DNA from: Sulfuritalea sp.
Lineage (GTDB): Bacteria > Pseudomonadota > Gammaproteobacteria > Burkholderiales > Rhodocyclaceae
Direction: 5' to 3'
Length of the DNA: 32,279 nt
NCBI GenBank assembly: GCA_030651305.1
Contig: JAUSCI010000068.1
Location: forward strand, 1-32,279
The position numbers were made by a program, and so were the translations under genes. This document shows, piece after piece, positions 14,027 to 22,569 of the stretch. Every line of letters begins with the position of its first letter. Positions within the stretch are counted from its first letter, which is position 1. Below the pieces are notes generated by a model. The model had not been told where the DNA came from. It did not search any database and was given only the letters and a program-made list of their open reading frames with translations.

Positions 14027-14920
14027 ATGGACAGTTCGGTCGGGCATTTCCTCACCGAACTGGCGATACAGCGGCGCGCCAGCCCGCACACGCTCGACGC
14101 CTATCGCCGCGATCTGGCGCGTCTGACCGCGCTGGCGGCCGACAGCGGGGTGTCGACGCTGAAGGCGCCGCAACTGCGGCGCGGCCTGATGCAATTGCAT
14201 GCGCAGGAACTCGCGCCGCGCTCCATCGCTCGCACGCTGTCGGCCTGGCGCAGCTATTACGCCTGGCTGGCGCGGCGCGGTGCCATCGCCCTGAACCCCG
14301 CCGACGGCCTGCGCGCGCCGAAGCGGCCGCGCACCCTGCCCAAGGCGCTGGGCATCGACCAGGCGGCGGCCTTGCTCGACCGGCCGCAGGGAAATTCGGC
14401 AAACGAGCCCTTGCAGGTGCGCGATGCCGCGATGTTCGAACTCCTGTATTCCTCCGGCCTGCGCCTGTCCGAACTGGTCAGCCTCGACTGGCCCGGCGGG
14501 CTCGATCTGGCGGCCGGCGAAGTCACCGTCACCGGTAAACGGCAGAAGACCCGCAAGGTACCGGTCGGCGACAAGGCGCGCATTGCCCTGGAAGCATGGC
14601 TGACACTGCGCCCGCGATTCGCCGCCGAGGCTCAGCCGGCGCTGTTCCTCGGCCGCAACGGCACCCGGCTGACGCCGCGCCAGGTACAAAGCCGCCTCGC
14701 GCAATGGGCACAGCGGCAGGGCGTCGGCGTCCATGTCCATCCGCACATGCTGCGCCACTCGTTCGCCTCGCACGTGCTGCAATCCTCCGGCGACCTGCGC
14801 GCGGTGCAGGAAATGCTCGGCCATGCCAGCATCGCCGCGACGCAGATTTACACGCATCTCGATTTTCAGCATCTGGCGAAAATCTACGACGCGGCGCATC
14901 CGCGGGCGAAGAAAGCCTAG
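14027..14920 (+). CDS. xerC: Tyrosine recombinase XerC
   Basis: XerC acts with XerD at dif to resolve chromosome dimers at division. The 297-residue protein has the SAM-like N-terminal domain (SPHTLDAYRRDLARL) and a C-terminal catalytic domain. All catalytic residues are visible: R146 (SSGLRLSEL), K171 (TGKRQKTRKVPV), H240 and R243 (HMLRHSF), H266 (LGHASI) and the nucleophile Y275 (TQIYTHLDF). The context after dapF-DUF484 supports XerC over XerD or a mobile integrase. The start is ATG 14027. Confidence 0.95.
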   Translation: MDSSVGHFLTELAIQRRASPHTLDAYRRDLARLTALAADSGVSTLKAPQLRRGLMQLHAQELAPRSIARTLSAWRSYYAWLARRGAIALNPADGLRAPKRPRTLPKALGIDQAAALLDRPQGNSANEPLQVRDAAMFELLYSSGLRLSELVSLDWPGGLDLAAGEVTVTGKRQKTRKVPVGDKARIALEAWLTLRPRFAAEAQPALFLGRNGTRLTPRQVQSRLAQWAQRQGVGVHVHPHMLRHSFASHVLQSSGDLRAVQEMLGHASIAATQIYTHLDFQHLAKIYDAAHPRAKKA

Positions 14921-15017
14921 GCGACAAGCATGAATACCTGCTGCGAATAGCTCATCATTCCTGTCAATCAGTCAAGGTATCCCAGGGTCGCACACATCAT
15001 CACCAAGGAATTCAACC

Positions 15018-15962
15018 ATGACAATCGCCAACGACATCACCGAACTGATCGGCAACACGCCGCTGGTCAGGCTCAACCGCATCAACTCCGGCAAGGAGTT
15101 TGAAAACGCGGCCACGATTGCGCTCAAGCTCGAGTTCTTCAACCCGGCGCACAGCGTCAAGGACCGCCTTGCCGTGGCGATGCTCGATGCCGCCGAAAAG
15201 GCGGGCAGGATCAAGGCGGACACCATCATCCTCGAACCGACCTCGGGCAACACCGGCATCGGCCTCGCCATGGTCGCCGCGGCGCGTGGCTACAAGTCGG
15301 CCTTCGTCATGCCCGAGACCATGAGCCGCGAGCGCAAGCTGATGCTCAAGGCCTACGGCGCCGAACTGATCCTGACGCCGGGACCGGACGGCATGGCCGG
15401 CGCCATCAGGAAGTCGCAGGAAATGGCCGCAGCCGATTCGCGCTACTTCATCCCGCAGCAGTTCGAAAATCCGGCCAATGCGGAAATTCATCGCCAGACC
15501 ACGGCCGAGGAGATCTGGCGCGACACCGACGGCAAGGTAGACATTTTCGTCTCCGGCATCGGCACCGGCGGCACCATCACCGGCGTCGGCGAGGTGCTGA
15601 AAGCGCGCAAGCCCGGTGTGCAGATTATTGCCGTCGAACCCGACGCCAGCCCCGTGCTGTCGGGCGGTCCCAAGGGGCCGCATCCGATCCAGGGCATCGG
15701 CGCCGGCTTCGTCCCAGCGATTCTCAACACCAGTATCTACGACGAGGTGTTCCGCGTCACCAACGACCAAGCGCTGAATACGGCGCGCAAGCTGGCCACC
15801 GACGACGGCCTGCTGGTCGGCATTTCATCCGGCGCGGCGGTGTGGGCCGCGCTTGAAATTTCCAGGCGACCGGAGAACAAGGGCAAGCTGATCGTGGTGA
15901 TCATTCCGTCCTTCGGCGAGCGCTATCTGTCGACGGTGCTCTACCAGCACCTGGAGGCCTGA
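15018..15962 (+). CDS. cysK: Cysteine synthase (O-acetylserine sulfhydrylase)
   Basis: This 314-residue PLP enzyme makes cysteine from O-acetylserine and sulfide. K48 in NPAHSVKDR forms the internal aldimine, TSGNTG at 75-80 binds substrate, and [10 protein letters not shown] binds the PLP phosphate. The C-terminus is [11 protein letters not shown]. Length and motifs match CysK better than CysM. A good SD (AAGGAA) precedes ATG 15018. The 97 bp gap after xerC suggests its own promoter, but I see no clear box. Downstream is a convergent small gene 25 bp away. Confidence 0.93.
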   Translation: MTIANDITELIGNTPLVRLNRINSGKEFENAATIALKLEFFNPAHSVKDRLAVAMLDAAEKAGRIKADTIILEPTSGNTGIGLAMVAAARGYKSAFVMPETMSRERKLMLKAYGAELILTPGPDGMAGAIRKSQEMAAADSRYFIPQQFENPANAEIHRQTTAEEIWRDTDGKVDIFVSGIGTGGTITGVGEVLKARKPGVQIIAVEPDASPVLSGGPKGPHPIQGIGAGFVPAILNTSIYDEVFRVTNDQALNTARKLATDDGLLVGISSGAAVWAALEISRRPENKGKLIVVIIPSFGERYLSTVLYQHLEA

Positions 15963-15987
15963 GAAGAGGCCAGCGGCCGAACGGCGG

Positions 15988-16254
15988 TCAGCGGTAGTTC
16001 AGGGGGTTCCCGACGCCGGCAAACCAGGCGTCCGTGCGCGCCTCGAAATCGTACTGGGCAAGCTGCTTGGCCTGTTCGAGGGTCACACCCGGCTTGTCGC
16101 TGACGTTGCAGAAAGTCTCCTTCGGCGAATGGAAGGAGACAGCGCACCCCAGCGGCAGATCGTGCAGCCGATAGGTGCCGAGCGGTGTCCCCGCCTCATG
16201 TACGCCGGGTCGGGGCCATTCCTTCCAGTCGAGCAATTGAACGAACCGTGTCAT
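15988..16254 (-). CDS. Small conserved-looking protein of unknown function
   Basis: This 88-residue protein begins MTRFVQLLDWKEWPRPGVHE and ends FAGVGNPLNYR. No signal peptide or membrane helix is evident; it contains two cysteines (C38 and C49). Tryptophans, prolines and a mixed helix/strand composition suggest a folded soluble protein. I do not recognise a family. It is convergent with cysK and divergent from epd. The SD is weak, and the frame has codon usage like its neighbours, which is the main reason to believe it. Confidence 0.5.
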   Translation of the reverse strand: MTRFVQLLDWKEWPRPGVHEAGTPLGTYRLHDLPLGCAVSFHSPKETFCNVSDKPGVTLEQAKQLAQYDFEARTDAWFAGVGNPLNYR

Positions 16255-16339
16255 TTTGTCAGTGACGAATCCGCAAAGTTTCCCTGTGGCGCTATCTTGC
16301 AGCGAATCGAATGGTATATCAATACTTGTAGCAGGGTCT

Positions 16340-16373
16340 AAAGTCGGCGCCGGCGGGACGGCGACTGCCGGCG
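16340..16373 (+). repeat. REP-like repeat upstream of epd
   Basis: AAAGTCGGCGCCGGCGGGAC followed by GGCGACTGCCGGCGC is a copy of the dispersed repeat with several internal GCCGGC palindromic units, 54 bp before the epd start codon. Confidence 0.6.
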
Positions 16374-16426
16374 CGGTACCCGGTCTACAATGCCGGCTCC
16401 GTCCCTCTCACGCCCTCCATTCAGCA

Positions 16427-17464
16427 ATGTCCCTACGTATCGCCATCAACGGCTACGGCCGCATCGGTCGCTGTTTTCTGCGTGCCGTGCAGGAATCCGC
16501 ACTGCGCGAACAAGTTTCGGTGGTAGCCATCAACGAGCCGGCCGACATCGAAAGCATGGCCTACCTGACGCGCTTCGATTCGACCCATGGCCGCTTTCCC
16601 GGCAAGGTCGATGTGCGCGGCACGACGCTGGAGATCGACGGTCGGATCATCCAGGTGTCGCACGAACAGACTCCCGAGGGTGTCGACTGGCGGAACCTGG
16701 GCATCGACCTGCTGATCGAGGCCTCGGGCCGTTACGCCAGCCGTCTGGAGCTGGAAGCCTTTCTCGCCGCCGGATGTCCGCGCATTCTGTTGTCGCATCC
16801 GGGTCATGGCGCAAGCGATGTCGATCGCACCATCGTCTTCGGCAGCAACCACGAGTCGCTGGCTGGAAACGAGCAGATCGTGTCGGCGGCGTCCTGCACC
16901 ACCAACGCCATTGTTCCCGTGCTGTCCATTCTGGACGCCGCCTTCGGCATCGAGCACGCCATGATGACGACGCTGCACTCGGTGATGAACGACCAGCCGC
17001 CGATCGACGGCTATCACCATGCCGATCCGCGCCGCACGCGCTCGGCGATGCAGTCCATGATTCCGGTCGCCACCGGCCTCGCCAAAGGCGTGGCGCGCCT
17101 GCTGCCGCAGCTCGCGGAGCGGGTCGAGGCCAAGGCGATCCGCGTGCCGGTGACCAATGTCTCGGCCATCGATCTGGTGGCGACACTGACGCGCGCCGCC
17201 AGCGTCGCCGAGATCAACGCCCGCCTGCGACAGGCGGTAGACGCCGCCTTCCCCGGCCAACTGGCGTACACCGAGGAAGCCCATGCCTCGATCGATTTCA
17301 ACCACAGTCCGTATTCCGCGATCATCGATGCCAGTCAGACGCGGACGAGCGGACCGCAACTGGCCAATCTGCTGATCTGGTTCGACAACGAATGGGGTTT
17401 CGCCAATCGCATGCTCGAACTGGCGGCATTCTGGGGCGGCCGTCTGAGCGGCAAAGGCACCTGA
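16427..17464 (+). CDS. epd: Erythrose-4-phosphate dehydrogenase (GAPDH family)
   Basis: This 345-residue member of the GAPDH family has an N-terminal Rossmann fold (IAINGYGRIGRCFLRA), catalytic C157 (SAASCTTNA) and H184 (TTLHSVMND). Several blocks fit Epd better than GapA: HSVMNDQPPIDGYHHADPRR, TRSAMQSMIPVATGLA, DFNHSPYSAIIDASQTR and WFDNEWGFANRMLE. Epd oxidises erythrose 4-phosphate to 4-phosphoerythronate for pyridoxal phosphate synthesis. The residue after CTTN is Ala where Epd and GapA usually have Cys. ATG 16427 is chosen at the start of the Rossmann strand; the longer frame upstream runs through a REP repeat. No pgk or fba gene follows. Confidence 0.85.
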   Translation: MSLRIAINGYGRIGRCFLRAVQESALREQVSVVAINEPADIESMAYLTRFDSTHGRFPGKVDVRGTTLEIDGRIIQVSHEQTPEGVDWRNLGIDLLIEASGRYASRLELEAFLAAGCPRILLSHPGHGASDVDRTIVFGSNHESLAGNEQIVSAASCTTNAIVPVLSILDAAFGIEHAMMTTLHSVMNDQPPIDGYHHADPRRTRSAMQSMIPVATGLAKGVARLLPQLAERVEAKAIRVPVTNVSAIDLVATLTRAASVAEINARLRQAVDAAFPGQLAYTEEAHASIDFNHSPYSAIIDASQTRTSGPQLANLLIWFDNEWGFANRMLELAAFWGGRLSGKGT

Positions 17465-17501
17465 CCCGGCTGATCAGCGCGCCGCCGGCTTGTAGATCTG
17501 G

Positions 17502-18107
17502 TCAGGTCGATGCCGACAACCGGGGATTGGCCAACAGCGCGGCGCGATAGACCCGCAGGGCGACCTGCGCGTCATTCGCGGCGTAGAGGATCTGGCGCTC
17601 GGTCAGTCGTGGATTGGCCCAGTTGGAGGTGGTGGTCCTCTTGGACTTTTGCAGGCGCTGGCCGAAATACTGCGCCACCGCGCTCTTGGCCCCCAGGCTT
17701 TGATTGCGCACCTTGCTGCGCAGCGCGCGCGACAGGTCCAGAATGTTCTGCGGCTCGATGTGCAGGCGCGAGCGCAGTTGCGCGAGATCGCTGCCGAGCC
17801 CGAAGCCCACCTTGAGGATCCGCTGTGATTCTAGGATGGCCTTCAGGCCATGCTGCTCCGGCAGGCGGCCGACCGGGAAGAGGTAAACCCGGGTCGCGGT
17901 CGCGAGCTGTATCAGGTGCGGTCCGCTCGATACTTCGCCTTTGTTGAAGGTCGGTTTCGACTCCGTATCGAAGCCGATGACATCCTCTGCCAGCAGGGCA
18001 TGGCGGGCCTCGGCGGCGACTTCTGCCGACATCACGAGGACGATGTCGGCCATGGCAACACCCTGATAGAGCGGCAGCTCTGCATCGGTCGCGCTATTCA
18101 GGGTCAT
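17502..18107 (-). CDS. DEDDy-type 3'-5' exonuclease domain protein
   Basis: This 201-residue protein is a stand-alone 3'-5' exonuclease domain (RNase D/WRN-exonuclease-like). The four acidic residues and tyrosine are D47 and E49 (GFDTESKPTF), D107 (FGLGSDLAQL), Y175 and D179 (YAANDAQVAL). It lacks the HRDC domains of full RNase D. It could trim RNA or DNA 3' ends. The start is taken at ATG 18107, as an upstream TTG would add two residues. It converges with epd (37 bp gap) and diverges from the 73-aa gene. Confidence 0.85.
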   Translation of the reverse strand: MTLNSATDAELPLYQGVAMADIVLVMSAEVAAEARHALLAEDVIGFDTESKPTFNKGEVSSGPHLIQLATATRVYLFPVGRLPEQHGLKAILESQRILKVGFGLGSDLAQLRSRLHIEPQNILDLSRALRSKVRNQSLGAKSAVAQYFGQRLQKSKRTTTSNWANPRLTERQILYAANDAQVALRVYRAALLANPRLSAST

Positions 18108-18196
18108 GTTCAAGACGAAACCTGCTCCAGACGGGTAAGGGCATTATCGGTTTACCGGTTTACAATGGCGACACTTTACCGCCTGAGTCCGCACGC

Positions 18197-18418
18197 ATGT
18201 CCGAAACCGCATTTTGCTACCACTGTCGTCAGCATCACCCCAAGTCGGAGATGCGCCAGATCGAAACCAAAGCCGGCAAGCGCTGGCGCTGCATCCGCAG
18301 CATCGAGGCCACCCGTCAGGGGCAGGCCGCGCGCGAAGCCTACGGCCGCCAGGTGTCCGAGATGAACAAGTCCGAGGCGCAAAGCCGGGCGCGACTCACC
18401 AAGCCGATCGTCGTCTGA
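18197..18418 (+). CDS. Small CxxC protein of unknown function
   Basis: This 73-residue protein begins MSETAFCYHCRQHHPKSEMR. C7-x2-C10, the following HH, and C32 (WRCI) suggest a small zinc-ribbon-like domain. The rest is basic, with a helix QAAREAYGRQVSEMNKSEAQ and a KPIVV end. I do not recognise a family, but the compact Cys/His arrangement and normal codon usage support a real gene. It lies 12 bp upstream of amiD and may be cotranscribed with it. Confidence 0.65.
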   Translation: MSETAFCYHCRQHHPKSEMRQIETKAGKRWRCIRSIEATRQGQAAREAYGRQVSEMNKSEAQSRARLTKPIVV

Positions 18419-18430
18419 GGGCGACCGATC

Positions 18431-19165
18431 ATGCTGCGCGGGCTGGCCATCCTCCTGCTTGCGGCACTCGCGGCTTGCGCGCCACTGCCCACCGGTCAGG
18501 GAGCCGGTGCGCTGTGGCAGCCGTCACCGAGCTTCGACCAGCGCCGGCCGAATTTCGTGATCCTGCACCAGACCACCAACGACAACGCGGCAACCGCCCT
18601 GGCGACACTGACCGATCCGCAACGCAAGGTCAGCGCCCATTACCTCATCGGGCGCGACGGCGCGGTCATGCAGCTGGTCGATGAAGCCGAGCGCGCCTGG
18701 CATGCCGGTGAATCCTGGTGGGGCGGCAGCACAGACCTCAACTCGGCGTCCATCGGCATCGAACTCGACAATAGCGGCGACGAAGTTTTTGCCGAAGCGC
18801 AGATTGTCGCCCTGCTGGCGCTGCTCGACGAACTGCGCACGCGCTATCGCATTCCGGCGGCCAATGTCCTGGCGCATGGCGACATCGCGCCGACACGCAA
18901 GGTCGACCCGAGCCGCCTGTTCCCCTGGCAGCGACTGGCAACGCACGGCTTCGGCTTGTGGTGCGAAGCGCCGCCGCCGGTTGCGCCAGCCGGCTTCGAT
19001 GCGATGCTTGGCCTGCAGGCGCTGGGCTATGACATTGCTGTCCCCGCCGCAGCGCGCCAGGCCTTCCGCCGCCATTTCACGGCCAGTGACGTCGATGCGG
19101 AATTCGCACCTGGCGAGCTGGGCCTGCTCTATTGCCTGCTGCAGAAGAAGGTGTCGCGGGAATGA
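18431..19165 (+). CDS. amiD: Lipoprotein N-acetylmuramoyl-L-alanine amidase, AmiD-like
   Basis: This 244-residue protein has a lipoprotein signal: MLRGLAILLLAALAAC, with lipidated Cys16. The amidase_2 (AmpD-like) domain spans ~40-165. The zinc ligands are probably H46 (VILHQTT), H149 (AHGDIAPTRK) and D159 (VDPSRLFPW). A small helical domain follows (~185-240), resembling the C-terminal peptidoglycan-binding region of AmiD. It cleaves the amide bond between MurNAc and the stem peptide in periplasmic wall turnover. Its stop overlaps the next gene (ATGA), starting a three-gene operon with two cupins. Confidence 0.88.
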   Translation: MLRGLAILLLAALAACAPLPTGQGAGALWQPSPSFDQRRPNFVILHQTTNDNAATALATLTDPQRKVSAHYLIGRDGAVMQLVDEAERAWHAGESWWGGSTDLNSASIGIELDNSGDEVFAEAQIVALLALLDELRTRYRIPAANVLAHGDIAPTRKVDPSRLFPWQRLATHGFGLWCEAPPPVAPAGFDAMLGLQALGYDIAVPAAARQAFRRHFTASDVDAEFAPGELGLLYCLLQKKVSRE

Positions 19166-19530
19166 AAACGCGCTACGCAGATATCCGCGCTTACATCACC
19201 AAGGACGGCTCCACGATCCGCGAGCTGATGCATCCCGCCGTCCACGGCGTCCGGCAGCAGAGCCTGGCCGAAGCCACCGTCGAACCGGGCGCGCGTACGC
19301 AACTGCATCGCCATGCATTGACCGAGGAGCTGTATCACGTCAGCGCCGGCAGCGGCATCATGACTCTGGGGGATTACTCCTTCAAAGTCGGCGCTGGCGA
19401 CACGGTGCTGATCCCGCCCGGCACGGCGCACAGGATTGAAGCCACCGGCGCCGCGTCCTTGCGCTTCCTCTGCTGTTGCTGCCCGCCCTACTCGGACGAG
19501 GACACCGAATTGCTGGAGGACGCCCGATGA
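19162..19530 (+). CDS. Cupin-domain protein
   Basis: This is a 122-residue single-cupin protein. Motif 1 is visible as QLHRHALTEELYHVSAGSG (residues ~47-65), with H49, H51 and E56 as likely metal ligands. Motif 2 is FKVGAGDTVLIPPGTAHRIE (~74-93), with His at ~90. It ends with a cysteine cluster (FLCCCCPPY), which is unusual. The function is unknown; members include isomerases, epimerases and oxygenases. It overlaps amiD upstream and a second cupin downstream by ATGA junctions. The KVGAGDT stretch is encoded by DNA that matches the dispersed repeat core, though cupins often have this peptide anyway. Confidence 0.8.
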   Translation: MKTRYADIRAYITKDGSTIRELMHPAVHGVRQQSLAEATVEPGARTQLHRHALTEELYHVSAGSGIMTLGDYSFKVGAGDTVLIPPGTAHRIEATGAASLRFLCCCCPPYSDEDTELLEDAR

Positions 19531-19865
19531 GCGGCAATCTCTTTGACGACCTGCCCAATCTACCCGATGCGCCCGAAGCGGTCGAGCGCCTGGAAACCCT
19601 GCTGACCGATCCCGGCCTGCGCATCGAGCGGATCATCTCGACCGGCCAGGCGAGCCCGCCTGGCTTCTGGTACGAACAGGTAGATGCCGAATGGGTGCTG
19701 CTGGTGAGCGGCGAGGCGCTGCTGCGCTTCGAGGATGAATCCGAGGCCCGCCGACTGCGCCCCGGCGACTGGCTGCACATCAGGCCGCGGCGGCGCCACC
19801 GGGTGGAATGGACTGCGGTGGATGCGCTGACCCTGTGGCTGGCGGTGCATCACACGCAGAGCTGA
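19527..19865 (+). CDS. Second cupin-domain protein
   Basis: This 112-residue cupin begins MSGNLFDDLPNLPDAPEAVE. Core motifs are ASPPGFWYEQVDAEWVLLVS, then GEALLRFE, and LRPGDWLHIRPRRRHRVEWT. It belongs to a group of small cupins in which PPGxWYxQxxxEWVxLLxG replaces the classical HxH motif. Metal ligands are therefore fewer (E about 50, H about 91), and metal binding is uncertain. It is translationally coupled to the previous cupin. Its last 86 bp overlap, tail to tail, the end of the P-type ATPase gene on the other strand. Confidence 0.78.
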   Translation: MSGNLFDDLPNLPDAPEAVERLETLLTDPGLRIERIISTGQASPPGFWYEQVDAEWVLLVSGEALLRFEDESEARRLRPGDWLHIRPRRRHRVEWTAVDALTLWLAVHHTQS

Positions 19866-22554
19866 AGCAGGAATTCCCTGCCCGCGCCAGCATGCGCCGC
19901 AACCAGGCCTTGCGGATTTCCTCCAGCACCCACATCAGCGCTGCACCGGCCAGCGCCAGGAGCCAGACATTTGTACCGATCGGCGCCGTGCCGAACAGCC
20001 AGTTGCCGGCCGCGGTGTAGATGATGAACAGGATCACGCCGAGTTCTGCCGCCAGCGCGAGCAGGATGTAGCGATTGTCGAACAGCCCGACCGAGAGCGA
20101 GGACCTGGACGGATGCCGGCACAGGATCACATTCATCATCTGCATCACCACGATGGTCGCCAGGCAGGCCGAGGTGGCCTGCAGGTAGAGCGGATCGAGC
20201 CGGTCGAGGCTGACGCCGTAATGCCAACCGGCGGCATTCAGCACGAAGAAGAACACTGCCATCGCCGCTGCTGCTTCCAGCACGCCGAGAAACAGGTAGG
20301 CGCGGACCAGCAGACCCCATGACAGCAGCCGCTCGTTGCGCGCCCGGGGCGGCCGCTGCATCACCTGCGGATCGGGTTTCTCGGCGCCCAGCGCCAGCGC
20401 CGGCAGCATGTCGGTGCCGAGGTCGACGGCGAGGATCTGGATGATGGTCAGCGGCAGCGGGATGCGGAACAGAACGAAGGCCAGATAGGGCACCAGTTCC
20501 GGAATGTTCGAGCTCAGGATGTAGGTGAGGAACTTGCGGATGTTGTCGAATACCGCGCGCCCCTCTTCGATGGCAGCGACGATGCTGGCGAAGTTGTCGT
20601 CGAGCAGGATCAGGTCGGCGGCTTCCTTGGCGACATCGGTGCCTGCGATACCCATGGCGATGCCGATGTCGGCGGTCTTCAGTGCCGGCGCGTCGTTCAC
20701 GCCGTCGCCGGTGACGGCGACGATCTCGCCTTTCTTCTGCAGGGCCTGCACGATCAGCATCTTCTGCTCGGCGGCGACGCGGGCGAAGATGATCTCCTTG
20801 GCATCGAGCGCGAGTTGCAGGTGCGCCGGCGAGATGGCGCGCAGTTCGTCGCCGGTGATCACCACCGGTTGCTCGCCTTTGACCAGGCCGATCTGGCGCG
20901 CGATGGCCAGCGCCGTGTGCGGATGGTCGCCGGTGACCATGATGATGCGGATGCCGGCGGTGAAACAGCGCGCGATGGCATCCGGCACTTCCGCCCGTGG
21001 CGGGTCTTCCAGCCCGACCAGGCCGGAGAGGATCATGCCGTGTTCCTCGTTCGGCCTGCCGTCCCCGATGACGCAATGGGCGAAGGCCAGCACGCGCAGC
21101 CCGGCATCGGTCATTTCCTGCTGCGCCGCCAGCAGGCGGGTCTTCGCCACCGAATCGAGCGGTGCGATGCCGGCGTCGAACTGGACGAAGTCGCAGACCT
21201 CCAGCACCGTTTCCGGCGCGCCCTTGCAATACAGCATGCGTCCCTGCGGCGTTTCGCAGAGCACCGACATGCGCTTGCGGTCGGTGTCGAAGGGGATCTC
21301 GTCGATCCGCTTGTGGTCGGCCAGTTCCCCTGCCACCTGGCGACCCATGCCGGCCAGCGCGACTTCCATCGGGTCGCCCAGCAGATTCTGGTCGACGATC
21401 TTCAGGTCGTGGCATAGCGCGGCATTGACGAACAACTCACGGTTGTCCTCGGTCAGGCTCGCATTATTCGTAAATGAGGCCGCCAGATCGCCGAAGTCGA
21501 GAAAACCGCCGCCCAGCCACAGGCGCTGCACCGACATGCGGTTCTGGGTCAGGGTGCCGGTCTTGTCGCAGCAGATCGTCGTCGTCGCTCCCAGCGCCTC
21601 GACGGCGGGCAGATGGCGCACCAGGGCATTGCGCTTGGCCATGCGCCTGGTCGCCATCGCCAGCGAGAGCGTCACCGTCGGCAAGAGGCCTTCCGGCACG
21701 TTGGCGACGATGATGCCGATGGCAAACAGCAGGTTCTCCCAGGTCGGCAGGCCCATCGCCTGGCCGATGAAGAACAACGCCACGCCCATGCCCGTGGCAA
21801 GCACCGCGACGATGTGCGAAAGGCGCGCAATTTCGCGTTGCAGTGGCGACGGGCCGGTACCGACCGTCTGCGTCAGGTGGGCAATGCGGCCGAACTCGGT
21901 ATGCATGCCGGTGGCGTAGACCACCGCGCGCGCCTGGCCCGATACCACCGAGGTCCCTGCCAGCACCACGTTCTTGGCATACAGCGGCGAATCTTCGTTG
22001 CTCGGCTCGGTGTTGCGGGGCATGGGCTGGGATTCGCCGGTGACCGTCGCGGTGTTCACGCGCAGCGCAAGGGCTTCGATCAGGCGGCAGTCCGCCGGAA
22101 TGGAGTTGCCTTCCTCCAGCAGCACGATGTCGCCGGGCACCAGATCGCTGGCAAGCACCTCGACGATTGCGCCGCCGCGCAGCGCCTGCACCTTCTGCGG
22201 CAACAACTGGCGCAGTGCGGCCACGGCCTGTTCGGCCTTGTACTCCTGCCAGAAGGAGAAGATGCCATTGACCACGATGACGCCGACGATGGCGACACCG
22301 AGGCGGCCCATGCCCTGACCCGGATCGAAATGCTCGGCGAGGAAAGCCAGCGCGGCGCCGATCCACAGGATGATGGCGAAGAAGTGGGTGAATTCGCGGG
22401 CGAAGCTGAGCAGCAGATGCTCGCGCGCGACTTCCTCGACATGGTTCGGCCCGAACTCGACCAACCGGCGTGCCGCTTCGGCCACCACCAGGCCGGCCGC
22501 AGTAGTCTTCAGGCTGGCGAGCGCCTGCTCAACGCCGAGGCCGTGAATATGCAT
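19780..22554 (-). CDS. P2-type cation ATPase, Na+/K+-ATPase-like
   Basis: This 924-residue P-type ATPase has an N-terminal cation-ATPase domain, the A-domain TGES at 172-175, the M4 motif VPEGLLPTVTLSLA (286-299) and phosphorylation site D330 in CDKTGTLTQNRM. The hinge is VTGDGVNDAPALK; M5/M6 contains SSNIPELVPY and VDLGTDMLPAL. PEGLLxTVT, DPPRAEVPDA, MVTGDHPHTA and GIAGTDVAKEAAD resemble the Na+/K+-ATPase alpha subunit (P2C) more than SERCA. The paired acidic residues in DLGTD are kept. It probably exports Na+ or another cation across the inner membrane; no beta subunit is visible. The gene follows cbpA-cbpM by 15 bp. The last ~25 residues are low complexity and antisense to the second cupin gene. 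Confidence 0.92.
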   Translation of the reverse strand: MHIHGLGVEQALASLKTTAAGLVVAEAARRLVEFGPNHVEEVAREHLLLSFAREFTHFFAIILWIGAALAFLAEHFDPGQGMGRLGVAIVGVIVVNGIFSFWQEYKAEQAVAALRQLLPQKVQALRGGAIVEVLASDLVPGDIVLLEEGNSIPADCRLIEALALRVNTATVTGESQPMPRNTEPSNEDSPLYAKNVVLAGTSVVSGQARAVVYATGMHTEFGRIAHLTQTVGTGPSPLQREIARLSHIVAVLATGMGVALFFIGQAMGLPTWENLLFAIGIIVANVPEGLLPTVTLSLAMATRRMAKRNALVRHLPAVEALGATTTICCDKTGTLTQNRMSVQRLWLGGGFLDFGDLAASFTNNASLTEDNRELFVNAALCHDLKIVDQNLLGDPMEVALAGMGRQVAGELADHKRIDEIPFDTDRKRMSVLCETPQGRMLYCKGAPETVLEVCDFVQFDAGIAPLDSVAKTRLLAAQQEMTDAGLRVLAFAHCVIGDGRPNEEHGMILSGLVGLEDPPRAEVPDAIARCFTAGIRIIMVTGDHPHTALAIARQIGLVKGEQPVVITGDELRAISPAHLQLALDAKEIIFARVAAEQKMLIVQALQKKGEIVAVTGDGVNDAPALKTADIGIAMGIAGTDVAKEAADLILLDDNFASIVAAIEEGRAVFDNIRKFLTYILSSNIPELVPYLAFVLFRIPLPLTIIQILAVDLGTDMLPALALGAEKPDPQVMQRPPRARNERLLSWGLLVRAYLFLGVLEAAAAMAVFFFVLNAAGWHYGVSLDRLDPLYLQATSACLATIVVMQMMNVILCRHPSRSSLSVGLFDNRYILLALAAELGVILFIIYTAAGNWLFGTAPIGTNVWLLALAGAALMWVLEEIRKAWLRRMLARAGNSCFSSACDAPPATGSAHPPQSIPPGGAAAA

Positions 22555-22569
22555 AAGGCCGAGAGCTGC

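Noticed and set aside
14027-14920. Tyrosine recombinase as the integrase of a genomic island
   Set aside because: Position after dapF-DUF484, length and motifs all fit housekeeping XerC.
17460-17506. CCTGACC/GGTCAGG as a bidirectional terminator between epd and the exonuclease
   Set aside because: The stem is only 7 bp with a 33 nt loop and no T-runs.
19384-19406. Repeat core inside the cupin gene as a genuine insertion
   Set aside because: The encoded VGAGDTVLIPPG is a normal cupin motif 2, so the match may be chance. I list it only as a core match.
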